A stretch of DNA of 64,000 nt, taken from the NCBI GenBank assembly GCA_029777945.1, contig JAKORG010000082.1, forward strand, positions 1 through 64,000, read 5' to 3'. This document shows positions 39,803 to 47,746 of this stretch, one piece after another. A model generated the notes under the pieces. It ran no database searches. It was given only the letters and a program-made list of their open reading frames with translations, and had not been told where the DNA came from. Source of the stretch: Deltaproteobacteria bacterium (lineage in GTDB: Bacteria; Desulfobacterota; Syntrophorhabdia; Syntrophorhabdales; Syntrophorhabdaceae). Numbering within the stretch: the first letter of the stretch is position 1; every line of letters starts with the position of its first letter. A program made the translations under genes and the position numbers.

Positions 39803-41005
39803 CTAATCTTTTATATATACAAGGTCTGTAGGGGAAAAATTGCTACCCCTTTTTACCTTAGCGTAGCTTGCATCAACACCAAAGAGCTCTGAAACTTCAA
39901 GTTCTCCTTTATATTTACCCTTTATCTTTCCAAGGGGAAGTTTGGTCTTTTCATCTATAATCTGCTCTCCCGGCGCATAAACTTCGAGGGTGTTGCCTTT
40001 TTCTAAGCCCGATAATCTGCCTGCATTTATATACACTTTATCTTTATCTAATGAGGCAATCCTTGCATGCCAATCAATAAGCAGTATAGCCTTTAATAGG
40101 TCGTCGGCTATTACCTCGATTGCTAAATCTATTGCCTTTATTTTTGCCTTTTCAGAGCTCAAATCACCGCTCTCCTTTGTTAGGGAAACGGGGTTTCTTC
40201 CTGAAAGCTGTTTTAAAAGCACCCCTGTTTCTGTGTTGTAAACTTCTAAAGATATTCTTGAAACAGCAAAGGATATTTCTTTTGTTTCCTTACCCTCAAT
40301 TTTACTGGAACTTGAGTATATATCTTGGAGCACCCCTTTTACCACAGCCTGGACCCCGTATATTTCATTTAATAATTTCATGGATTCCTGGTTTGTAACT
40401 TTTTCTGATACATTTATGGTAGCTGGGTCAATACATATTATTGCCCCTGTCCCTTCAAGTCTTGATATCAATCTTCTTGTTGCCAATTCACCTATGTTTT
40501 CGTCTTTGTAGTTTGTTTGATCCTCTATGGGTAGTATTATCACCCGCCTTCTCATCTTCGGTGATGGATAATTAAAGGGTATTGGCATGTATCCTAAACC
40601 AGTGGGAAATGCAGTAAATTGTGTTGGATAAACAATTTGGGGGGCAATATTTCTTTTTTTCAACTCTTCTTCTAATTTACTTATCCTGCTTTTCAATTCC
40701 ACATTCTCTTTTGTCTGTGCCGCAGATATTAATGATTGAATAATCCCTGGAGAGTACTGGTCTTTTCTAATCCAGACATATTCGGGCTCATTTGGAGTTA
40801 ACATGTATCTTCTGTTTTTTGCGTATATGTATTCCACCCCGTCTATAACCTTAATGTCCCCTGGCTTTGGCTCTAAATCCTCAACCTTTTCTGTTTTCTG
40901 TTTAGCAGCGGCGTCTTTTTCTTTCTTTTTCGAAAAGATTGAACCACAACTGAACAGCAAAAAAAATGAAAGCAAAAGGCATATTAAAAGTTTGACATTT
41001 TTCAT
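39803..41005 (-). CDS. Outer-membrane-type lipoprotein, CsgG/FlgT-like layout
   Basis: 400 residues. Signal peptide with lipobox LLFSCGS (Cys near 20). A Lys/Glu-rich linker follows, then a coiled coil (about 100-120, LKSRISKLEEELKKRN). The region ILPIEDQTNYKDENIGELATRRLISRLEGTG is the nucleotide-binding-like ABD fold seen in CsgG/LpoB-type lipoproteins. The C-terminal 100 residues (YINAGRLSGLEKGNTLEVY) resemble FlgT-type SH3-like modules. Envelope function unknown. A promoter starts almost at its ATG. Confidence 0.75.
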   Translation of the reverse strand: MKNVKLLICLLLSFFLLFSCGSIFSKKKEKDAAAKQKTEKVEDLEPKPGDIKVIDGVEYIYAKNRRYMLTPNEPEYVWIRKDQYSPGIIQSLISAAQTKENVELKSRISKLEEELKKRNIAPQIVYPTQFTAFPTGLGYMPIPFNYPSPKMRRRVIILPIEDQTNYKDENIGELATRRLISRLEGTGAIICIDPATINVSEKVTNQESMKLLNEIYGVQAVVKGVLQDIYSSSSKIEGKETKEISFAVSRISLEVYNTETGVLLKQLSGRNPVSLTKESGDLSSEKAKIKAIDLAIEVIADDLLKAILLIDWHARIASLDKDKVYINAGRLSGLEKGNTLEVYAPGEQIIDEKTKLPLGKIKGKYKGELEVSELFGVDASYAKVKRGSNFSPTDLVYIKD

Positions 41006-41015
41006 AGCAAAAAGG

Positions 41016-41045
41016 ATTATAAAGCATATGGATAAAAAATGTCAA
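41016..41045 (-). promoter_or_regulatory. Consensus promoter for the lipoprotein gene
   Basis: On the minus strand TTGACA (41045-41040), 18 bases, TATAAT (41021-41016). The predicted transcription start is about 4-6 bases before the ATG at 41005, which leaves almost no leader and no ribosome site. Confidence 0.6.
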
Positions 41046-41121
41046 ATATATTGAAAAAAAATTATTCACCTTAATGGATTGATAGGTACATTGTTTGCTA
41101 CATTTATTTTTTTCTCGATAG

Positions 41122-41130
41122 TGATATAAT
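41122..41130 (+). promoter_or_regulatory. Extended -10 promoter for glcD
   Basis: TGATATAAT is a perfect TGnTATAAT extended -10. No good -35 is found 17 bases upstream, as expected for this promoter class. Predicted start is near 41137, followed by an AAAGGAGA ribosome site and the ATG at 41156. Confidence 0.55.
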
Positions 41131-41155
41131 TGGCAATAAAGTAAAGGAGAAAGAG

Positions 41156-42556
41156 ATGTTTTATGAAATTGATCGATTTATCAAGAAAATAAAATCTTTT
41201 CTAAGAGAGGATCAAATTGTTTTAGACACAGATGGACTTTCCCATTTTTCTTATGATGCCACAGAGATAAGCCATAAACCACACATTGTAGTGTTACCTG
41301 AATCTACCAAAGAGGTATCAAAGGTCATGCGTTGCGCCTATGATTTAGATATACCCGTTACACCTCAAGGTGGAAGAACGGGTCTGTCGGGAGGTGCAGT
41401 CCCTGTAGTGGGCGGGGTTGTTATGTCATTACTGAGGATGAATAGGATTCTCGAAATAGATACGAAAAACCTTCAAATTGTGGTAGAGCCAGGTGTTGTG
41501 GCAGCTGATTTACAGACAGCTCTAAAGAAACATAACCTTTTTTTTCCTCCTGACCCATCGAGCACTGTGGAAAGTACCATAGGCGGCAATGTTGCAGAAA
41601 ATGCAGGGTATACTCGGGCAGTAAAATATGGTGTCACAAGAGACTATGTGCTTGGGCTTGAGGCAGTTTTGCCTGATGGCACCATTATAAATGTTGGTGG
41701 AAGAACCGTTAAAAATGTAACAGGGTATGACCTTGTGGCACTGCTTACCGGTTCTGAAGGAACGCTTGCTATTATTACAAAGATTATCTGTAAGGTGCTA
41801 CCCATGCCCCGTTTCAGAAGGACATGTATTGTTTATTTGAACGACCTTTTAGGTGCAGCAGATTTTGTTGTTTCCATCTTTGATAACGGCATCATTCCCT
41901 GTGCCATAGAGTTGATGGATAATTATTGTATAAATTGTGTGGCAGACTATTTAAGCTCAATAGAATTAAGAAGGGATGCAGAGGCACTTGTGCTCGTGGA
42001 GGTAGACGGTCAGCATGAGATTGCAACTGATGATGAGGCACAAAAGATTATAACCCTTGCCAAAAAAAATAATTCCATTATAGAATCTCGCCTTGCATCA
42101 GATGAAGTGGAGGCAGAAAGGTTTTGGAGAATTAGAAGGGATACACTACCTGCGCTTAAGGCAAAGGGAAAGGACCATCTTGAAGCAGATGTAGTTGTGC
42201 CCAGATATGCACTTGCCTTTCTCGTTCAGGCAATAAAAGAGATAGAAAAGGACCATATTGTTAAAATTGCTACCTTTGGTCATGCTGGTGACGGGAACCT
42301 CCACGTAACAATTCAGTATAGAAAAGGAAATTTTAAAGAGACAGAGGATGCATATAATGTCCTTGAAGAGGTGTATAAAAAGACAATTGCCATGTCTGGA
42401 AAACTGACAGGTGAACACGGCGTGGGCATTACGGTAAAAAACTATATGAAGCTTCAGATGACACCTGAAGAGATTGAACTTTTGAAAAGGATAAAATATG
42501 CCTTTGACCCTAAGGGGATTTTAAACCCCAGAAAGATCTTTCCAGAATACGACTAA
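41156..42556 (+). CDS. glcD: FAD-linked oxidase, glycolate/lactate oxidase subunit GlcD-like
   Basis: 466 residues. FAD-binding-4 domain with VTPQGGRTGLSGGAVPVVGG (about 60-79) and VGTTAG-like segment GGNVAENAGYTRAVKYGVTRDYV. The C-terminal FAD-oxidase domain holds FGHAGDGNLHV (about 378-388) and the final GEHGVGITVKNYM plus DPKGILNPRKIF. Family members oxidise D-2-hydroxyacids such as glycolate or D-lactate, often with a GlcF-type iron-sulfur partner, which is not adjacent here. Confidence 0.93.
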   Translation: MFYEIDRFIKKIKSFLREDQIVLDTDGLSHFSYDATEISHKPHIVVLPESTKEVSKVMRCAYDLDIPVTPQGGRTGLSGGAVPVVGGVVMSLLRMNRILEIDTKNLQIVVEPGVVAADLQTALKKHNLFFPPDPSSTVESTIGGNVAENAGYTRAVKYGVTRDYVLGLEAVLPDGTIINVGGRTVKNVTGYDLVALLTGSEGTLAIITKIICKVLPMPRFRRTCIVYLNDLLGAADFVVSIFDNGIIPCAIELMDNYCINCVADYLSSIELRRDAEALVLVEVDGQHEIATDDEAQKIITLAKKNNSIIESRLASDEVEAERFWRIRRDTLPALKAKGKDHLEADVVVPRYALAFLVQAIKEIEKDHIVKIATFGHAGDGNLHVTIQYRKGNFKETEDAYNVLEEVYKKTIAMSGKLTGEHGVGITVKNYMKLQMTPEEIELLKRIKYAFDPKGILNPRKIFPEYD

Positions 42557-42560
42557 AGCT

Positions 42561-44174
42561 TTATATCTCTTCAAAGGTAATAACTGAATTTGTTTTATAG
42601 CCTCTAACAGTCTTTTTTTTAATTTCTTCAAAAAAATATTTCACTGCCTGCTCATCACATGGTTCATATACAAAAGTTTTCTTTTCTTTATCGTATGCCA
42701 TAAATCTCTTTTCATTGATTAAAGCAGTGAAGATCTCTTTTATTATGTTATTATTTGACAATTCAAAGGGGGTATTTTTTATTTCTGAGACATCCATTGA
42801 TCCGTATTTATCGGCAAGGCTTTTTAAAAAATTTATAAACCTCGCAAGCTTCATAACAGTAAAAAGCGTGGTTCTTGAAAGATCAGGATTTACAGGGATT
42901 AGCACACTGGATCTCATGTACTTCATTTTTTCTTTCCAGTTTGAACCTAATACCATCTCACAGGCATCTATTTTTGGCACAACATAAAAGGCACTGGGGC
43001 CTAAAAGGCATCTTCTTCCTGAAAGAAAAATCATTGTGTCTAAAATGTGTTTTAGACTTTGTTGTGGAAGTCCTACTATAAAATGCACTTCCATTAAAAG
43101 CTCTGTTGATTCAAGGTATGGAAGGATTTCAAAAAAGGTATTGCTACTGAATCTTTTCTGTATTTTTAGAATAGAGGTCGACAAATCTACAATGGAAAGG
43201 TTTATTCTTTTGAAACCAGCTTCTATCATCTCTTTTACAATTACTTTATTCAAGGTTTCAGAATAAATGCCGTTCATTGCGGAAAGTATCAGATTTTTGC
43301 CTGAAAAGATCTTAAGGGTTTCTCTAAAATGGTTAACATCGTAGGTGAGCATATCGTCTTCAAAATCAATCCATTCAATACCGAGATTTAGACATTCTTC
43401 TAATTCCTCTTCGATGGTCTTTAGACTTTTTTTTCGAAAAGGCACAGGAAGTCTACCGCAGAAGGCACATCTAAAAGGGCAGCCCCTTGAAATGAGAAAG
43501 AAGGTATAGCGTTTTTTTCCAATGCGATAATTATCTGCATTTACTAAATTTCTTGCAGGAATAGTGTTGAGATCCCTTTCAATGTTTAGAGGTGATATAA
43601 AAAACTCTTCTTTTGATTTAAAGCAAAGCCTGTTTATGTCTCTTAAACAATGCAAATCTCCATTTTTCAATTTATGTATGAGATTATATAGAGGTGTCTC
43701 TCCTTCACCCCTTATTACGAAATCTACATTTTGGTTTTTCAGAACTTCTTCAGGCAAAGAAGTAGGGTGCGTCCCACCTAACACAGTGATTATATCTCTG
43801 TCTATTTCCTTTGCAATCCTTGCTATGTTTAAAGCCTCTTCAGCATAGGCGGAAAATAAAGAAGAAATGCATATTATATTTGGCTTTTCAGACTCAATTC
43901 GTTTTTTCATATCTTCTTCTGATGAGCCAAATCGATTGTATTTTTTAAATAGAGAAAAGGGGCTGTATAGATTTTCTTTATAATATTCGGATAATTCTGG
44001 GAATGGATTTTTTGCCTGTTTTGGTTTTATATATGTTCTAAAATCAATGATTTTCACATCAGCCAAGGATTCCACCTTTTTTGCAAGATAAAGTAGACCT
44101 AAAGGGTATGTTCTTATGCCTGTATCATAATAATCTTCAATAGGTGGCTGTATAAAAAGTATTTTCATTTGCAA
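42561..44174 (-). CDS. B12-binding domain radical SAM protein
   Basis: 537 residues. The N-terminal cobalamin-binding Rossmann-like domain spans about 1-150 (for example IVTVLGGTHPTSLPEEVL-type segment and VIRGEGE). The cluster motif FLISRGCPFRCAFCGR (about 223-238) gives CxxxCxxC. The radical SAM core and a C-terminal helical region follow. Broad family: methyltransferases, hopanoid or lipid modification, and many of unknown role. It converges with glcD, leaving 4 bases between the stop codons. Function not assigned. Confidence 0.85.
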   Translation of the reverse strand: MQMKILFIQPPIEDYYDTGIRTYPLGLLYLAKKVESLADVKIIDFRTYIKPKQAKNPFPELSEYYKENLYSPFSLFKKYNRFGSSEEDMKKRIESEKPNIICISSLFSAYAEEALNIARIAKEIDRDIITVLGGTHPTSLPEEVLKNQNVDFVIRGEGETPLYNLIHKLKNGDLHCLRDINRLCFKSKEEFFISPLNIERDLNTIPARNLVNADNYRIGKKRYTFFLISRGCPFRCAFCGRLPVPFRKKSLKTIEEELEECLNLGIEWIDFEDDMLTYDVNHFRETLKIFSGKNLILSAMNGIYSETLNKVIVKEMIEAGFKRINLSIVDLSTSILKIQKRFSSNTFFEILPYLESTELLMEVHFIVGLPQQSLKHILDTMIFLSGRRCLLGPSAFYVVPKIDACEMVLGSNWKEKMKYMRSSVLIPVNPDLSRTTLFTVMKLARFINFLKSLADKYGSMDVSEIKNTPFELSNNNIIKEIFTALINEKRFMAYDKEKKTFVYEPCDEQAVKYFFEEIKKKTVRGYKTNSVITFEEI

Positions 44175-44362
44175 TCTTGTTCTTATGGTTTTTGGATGAT
44201 TTAAATTTTATAGGTTATGCATATATCCTGTCAATAAATCGTGTGGTGTGTACTATCCCCCATTTTAACCATACACCCTACTAACCAAAATAAATTGTCC
44301 CGCAAAAGCGGGATAGCCATAAAGTTATTAATATAATTAAGAGATAAGAGGAGGGAAAAACT
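44175..44362. other. Intergenic stretch with a small hairpin
   Basis: Between the radical SAM gene and the first IS remnant. The only structure seen is TCCCGC-AAAA-GCGGGA (44298-44313), a six-pair stem with a tetraloop and no T-run; it may belong to the lost end of the insertion sequence. AT-rich, no coding potential noted. Confidence 0.4.
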
Positions 44363-44990
44363 ATAAGTCCGGTAGAAATCATTACATCAATTAAGATAAG
44401 GCGCCGTTGGTCGGCACACAAGAATAAAGCTATGGCGGAAGAAGCTTAAACAGCCAGGAAATAGCATCTCATTAGTAGCGAGGTAGAGATATTAAGGAAA
44501 AGCCCGTGAAAAAAACTGATATCGCGTATACCTTTATCCAGATATCCAGATCTAACCAGTTCACAAGAGGTAAAGAAGCAAGGAAGCCCATCCTGATGAT
44601 GCAAAATATCTACCCCTCATTAGGTATATTACTGACAATAGGCCTACCTATGACATGAATGATGAACCATTACAACTCTCTCAAGTAATATACCCTTCTG
44701 TTTTTATGTCTTTGAGATTCTCAATGCTTCTTTCCTATACAGCGAAAGACACAGTAGTATTTGCCCGTATGATGGGATTTGAGGTATCCATACTATAGTC
44801 CTTAAGTCCAATGAGCTTTTGTAAAAACCTTTAAGAAAGACTTTGTGTATATGCATAATCTTTCTTCCGTAAAAACTGTTATGTAATTATTGCCTTTGTG
44901 GTTTAAGGGTTTAAGATAAGATTACCAAGGGAATACAGGATGATGCAAAATAAGTTATAGGCGTGTCCGGTTTGACGGGGGCAAGCCCAT
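44363..44990 (+). mobile_element. Decayed IS2-like (IS3 family) insertion sequence, copy 1
   Basis: Plus-strand fragments of both transposase genes. OrfA: from 44363 (ATA in place of ATG), SPVEIITSIKIRRRWSAHKN, then after a frameshift near 44449 EQPGNSISLVAR, the helix-turn-helix of IS2-group OrfA. OrfB: DDAKYLPLIRYITDNRPTY near 44598-44655, then, after an internal deletion, pieces of the catalytic C-terminus with many stops, including LPREYR. The element ends with TGTCCGGTTTGACGGGGGC (44964-44982). Non-functional. Confidence 0.75.
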
Positions 44991-45013
44991 TCGGATCCCT
45001 TCGCCGCCATTTT

Positions 45014-46249
45014 TTATTCTATAATTTCCCAGAATGGTAAAAATTTTACCAAAGTATTATCAATTTTAATTGTTTCTTTAAAACCAGGATTCACAACCCA
45101 GGCTTCTTCAGGTTTGTATTTTGCTATAAAGCTTTTTAGCGACCTTTCAATTTTTGCATATTCTTTACATTTAACCTCAACTGGAATAATTCTGTCTTTT
45201 AAATCTATCACAAAATCTACTTCTGCTTTATCTTTTGTTCTCCACCAATGAATTGTGGCGGGAGTTTTGTCAAATTTTTCAATTAAGAGATGGTAAACAA
45301 GATTTTGAAATAAAAAACCTGCCTGAGAAGTTTCTGTGATTTTACCGAATAATCCTATGGCATAGTTTCTTAAACCCAAATCATTGAAATAAAAGACTGG
45401 AGATTTAGAAATTTCCTTTCTTACATTTCTGAAAAAGGGGGTTATTTTTCTTAGCACAAATGTTTTTTCAGCATAGTAAATATAATTCTTAATTGTCTGA
45501 AGAGAGGCTCCCAGAGTTGTTGCCAATTCATTGAAATTAACAGAGTTTCCTATTTGAGATGAGAGAATTTTTATTAAATTTGAAAAGACATTAATTCTTT
45601 CAATTTTCAACAAAAATGATATATCCTTTTCCATGTAACTTCTAAAAATTTCATTAATAATCATGTTTTTTTCATTAATAGTCTCTTCTAAAATCACTCT
45701 CGGATAGCCACCAAAATTAATGTATTCAATAAAAAAATTTATTGCCTGAGGGACTATTCTGAAGTAGTCTTTGAGCATTCCTTCATATTTGTATTCTGTC
45801 TTAAAATTTAAAAACTCCTTTAAAGAAAGCGTGTTCAATTCAAAAATTCTTTTTCTACCAATTAATGATTCATGTATTTTTTCTCTCAAATCAACACTTC
45901 CAGAACCAGATACAATGAATTTATACGGTAAATTCATATCATAAAGACCTTTTAGAAACAAACCCGCATTTTCTTTTCTCTGTATCTCATCAATAAAGAC
46001 ATATCCCTTTTTATTTCCAAATTCAAGTTTAAGCCTTTGAACAAGAAAGGACTGTGTTTTAAAAAAGGGCATATCATCTTCAAAATCAAGGCTCAAAAAT
46101 AAAGTTTTCTCTCCTTTTTTATTAAGATAATCCTGCAAAATATTCATCAATGTTGTTTTTCCTGCCTGCCTTGGACCAACTATCAAAGAAATCTCTTTTT
46201 TAGACAGATGTTCAATCAAATCCTGGAGAATATATCTTTTTATAAACAT
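45014..46249 (-). CDS. AAA+ ATPase with DUF4143 domain
   Basis: 411 residues. N-terminal P-loop VGPRQAGKTTLM (about 24-35), Walker B VFIDEIQRKENAG and sensor-like VSGSGSVDLREK. The middle holds a winged-helix-like segment (LATTLGASLQTIKNYI). The C-terminal DUF4143 part contains KDKAEVDFVIDLKDRIIPVE, a nuclease-like D-ExK layout (EVDFVI then PVEVKC). Such mobile AAA proteins are scattered in anaerobes, often as isolated cassettes, and some sit in toxin-antitoxin or defence contexts. Here it is intact between two IS remnants. Confidence 0.85.
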   Translation of the reverse strand: MFIKRYILQDLIEHLSKKEISLIVGPRQAGKTTLMNILQDYLNKKGEKTLFLSLDFEDDMPFFKTQSFLVQRLKLEFGNKKGYVFIDEIQRKENAGLFLKGLYDMNLPYKFIVSGSGSVDLREKIHESLIGRKRIFELNTLSLKEFLNFKTEYKYEGMLKDYFRIVPQAINFFIEYINFGGYPRVILEETINEKNMIINEIFRSYMEKDISFLLKIERINVFSNLIKILSSQIGNSVNFNELATTLGASLQTIKNYIYYAEKTFVLRKITPFFRNVRKEISKSPVFYFNDLGLRNYAIGLFGKITETSQAGFLFQNLVYHLLIEKFDKTPATIHWWRTKDKAEVDFVIDLKDRIIPVEVKCKEYAKIERSLKSFIAKYKPEEAWVVNPGFKETIKIDNTLVKFLPFWEIIE

Positions 46250-46300
46250 ACTTTATTATATACCCGAGAAAAATTAAAGTAAAGTTTTAAAATTATCGGG

Positions 46301-46573
46301 TTATTTTATTATTGGTTGCATCTCTAAGGCTGGATGATTAACTTCTGTGAGAAATTGTAGCAGGCCTTCGATGTCTTCAAAGATTGTCTCATCGGCAATT
46401 TTATCAAGTAACCAAGGGATGCCTTCTTCTTCAGCTCTTCTTCTAAGGCTTTCCCTATGTTTTCCTTTAACTCCTTTTTTTATCCATACAATTCTTTTTA
46501 TTCCGCCATCGCCTTTTAGGAACTTTCTTGAAGTAATAATGTGTCTACTTAGCTCAAGGAGGTAACTGTTTCT
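46301..46573 (-). pseudogene. acsB: C-terminal fragment of acetyl-CoA synthase (CO dehydrogenase/ACS beta subunit)
   Basis: Open for 90 codons to TAA at 46303-46301, with an in-frame stop immediately upstream and no start. Contains SRKFLKGDGGIKRIVWIKK, then LLDKIADETIFEDIEGLLQF and VNHPALEMQP at the end, which follow the C-terminal order of AcsB/CdhC. The nickel-cluster ligands of the full protein lie upstream of this piece and are missing. A true Wood-Ljungdahl gene may survive elsewhere; this copy is dead. It lies 52 bases before the start of the neighbouring ATPase gene, in the same orientation. Confidence 0.75.
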
Positions 46574-46909
46574 TTACAAAGGTATTCAATCCGAGTCAAG
46601 GTTGAAAATATTTTTCACCTCTATACAATATGATCTTATGGACTATCCTCTTGCATATGGTGTCTGAAAGGGTGGATTCTCCTGTATGTCATGTATCTAT
46701 TATGTCCTTTTTGCCTTTTTCATGGATAAGTCTTTTAGGTTGAATTGCATAGGACAAATGTTTTTTACTTATATACACCCTCTGGTATTTTTTGAGGGCA
46801 GTGTATTATATATAAGGCATGTTCATATTCAATGCAGGGTGGTGTGGCCATATTAGATAATTTCATAAAATTATCATCGAGCATAGGATAAGATGATAGA
46901 TTTGTTAAA
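46574..46909. other. Non-coding remnant stretch between acsB fragment and IS remnant
   Basis: No open gene. The only recognised item is the inverted copy (46761-46809) of a sequence also found at 53185-53231. The rest is AT-rich with stops in all frames. Confidence 0.45.
46761..46809 (-). repeat. Inverted copy A of a 45-base repeat
   Basis: On the minus strand reads TACACTGCCCTCAAAAAATA followed by CCAGAGGGTGTATATAAGT. The plus-strand partner at 53185-53231 has TACACTGCCCTTAAAATATA then CCGGAGGGTGTATAAGT. About 85% identical by eye; partner is inside an IS21-type left end. Confidence 0.65.
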
Positions 46910-47394
46910 TGTCAGGGACTGATGTCGCACCGACCTTGTCGTGTGAGGTCCCTCATAAACTGATTTCTTACATGAAAGGGAGAAAGCACTGTGAACCATA
47001 AACGTATATACCATATCATGAGGGTCAATCATCTTCTTTTGCCCAAGTATACGGGAAAACCAGTTAAGGACCCATAAATGAACCATTACAACTCTCTCAA
47101 GTAACATGCCCTTCCTTATGTCTTTGAGATTCTCTAAGCCCCTTTCCTATACAGCGAAAGACACAATAGTATTTGCCCGTATGATGGGATTTGAGGCCCC
47201 ATACTATAGTCCTTAAGTCCAATGAGCTTTTGTAAAGACCTTTAAGAGAGACTATGTGTATATACATGATCTTTCTTCTGCAAAAACTGTTATGGAATTA
47301 TTGCCTTTTTGGTTTAAGGACTTAAGATGATGTCACCGAGGGAGTATAGAAATATGCAAAATAAGTTAGAAAGGTGTCCGGTTTGATGGGGGCA
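46910..47394 (+). mobile_element. Decayed IS2-like (IS3 family) OrfB, copy 2
   Basis: Plus-strand OrfB pieces: VNHKRIYHIMRVNHLLLPKY from 46991 with TGKPV after it; then, past a deletion, TIVFARMMGFEAPYYSP, AFVKTFKRDYVYIHDLSSAK and MSPREYRNMQNKLERCPV, the catalytic and C-terminal segments of IS2-group OrfB. The end TGTCCGGTTTGATGGGGGCA (47375-47394) matches the end of copy 1. Bases 47076-47394 are roughly 85% identical to 44663-44983. Several stops; no OrfA. Confidence 0.78.
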
Positions 47395-47403
47395 AATCCA
47401 CAG

Positions 47404-47512
47404 GGGTCATATATACATTCGATGTTACCTTAGTCTTTTTGAGATATACCTTCATAGGTGTTTTGTAACCTAAGGCACTGTGATGTCTCTCAGTATTTTA
47501 GAAATCAAAGTA
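47404..47512 (-). mobile_element. C-terminal scrap of a second IS3-type transposase
   Basis: Minus-strand translation reads YFDF, stop, NTERHHSALGYKTPMKVYLK. This matches the ending (YN-ERPHSALGY-TP-EVY) of IS3-family OrfB integrases of another subgroup. It abuts the IS2-like end on one side and an istB scrap on the other, so it is a breakpoint-bounded remnant. Confidence 0.65.
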
Positions 47513-47730
47513 GTTGCTGATGATGTGGTAGCTACTGCCATATTGGACAGACTATTACATCACTGCTATCCCTTCTTCATTCAAGGTAAAAGCTATCGTT
47601 TAAATGAAATGATGGAAAAAAAGAAGGAGCAATGGAAAACATGAAAAGAATTAGAAGGTAAGGGTTTATGAAAACAATGGGTGGACTAAAATTGGTGAAA
47701 ATAGTGGATTAGTTTTGGTGATAATTGACA
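47513..47730 (+). mobile_element. IS21-family right end with istB C-terminal scrap
   Basis: 47513-47644 encodes VATAILDRLLHHCYPFF and GKSYRLNEMMEKKKEQWK before TGA, the C-terminus of IstB, the IS21 helper ATPase. It is followed by two tandem half-similar blocks (AAAATTGGTGAAAAT; GTTTTGGTGATAATTGACA) typical of IS21 right ends. The end lies 17 bases from the stop codon of the helicase gene. Confidence 0.7.
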
Positions 47731-47746
47731 CCTTTTATTCTTCGTT

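Noticed and set aside
44940-45010. Possible group II intron domain or tRNA/tmRNA 3' end (GTCCGGTTTGACGGGGGC and CGCCGCCA)
   Set aside because: No matching 5' half or stem was found; the first phrase is better explained as the end of the IS2-like element, since it recurs at the end of copy 2.
46874-47107. A 77-codon open frame on the minus strand
   Set aside because: It is antisense to the IS2-like OrfB remnant, whose plus-strand peptide matches transposase. The minus-strand peptide resembles nothing known to me.
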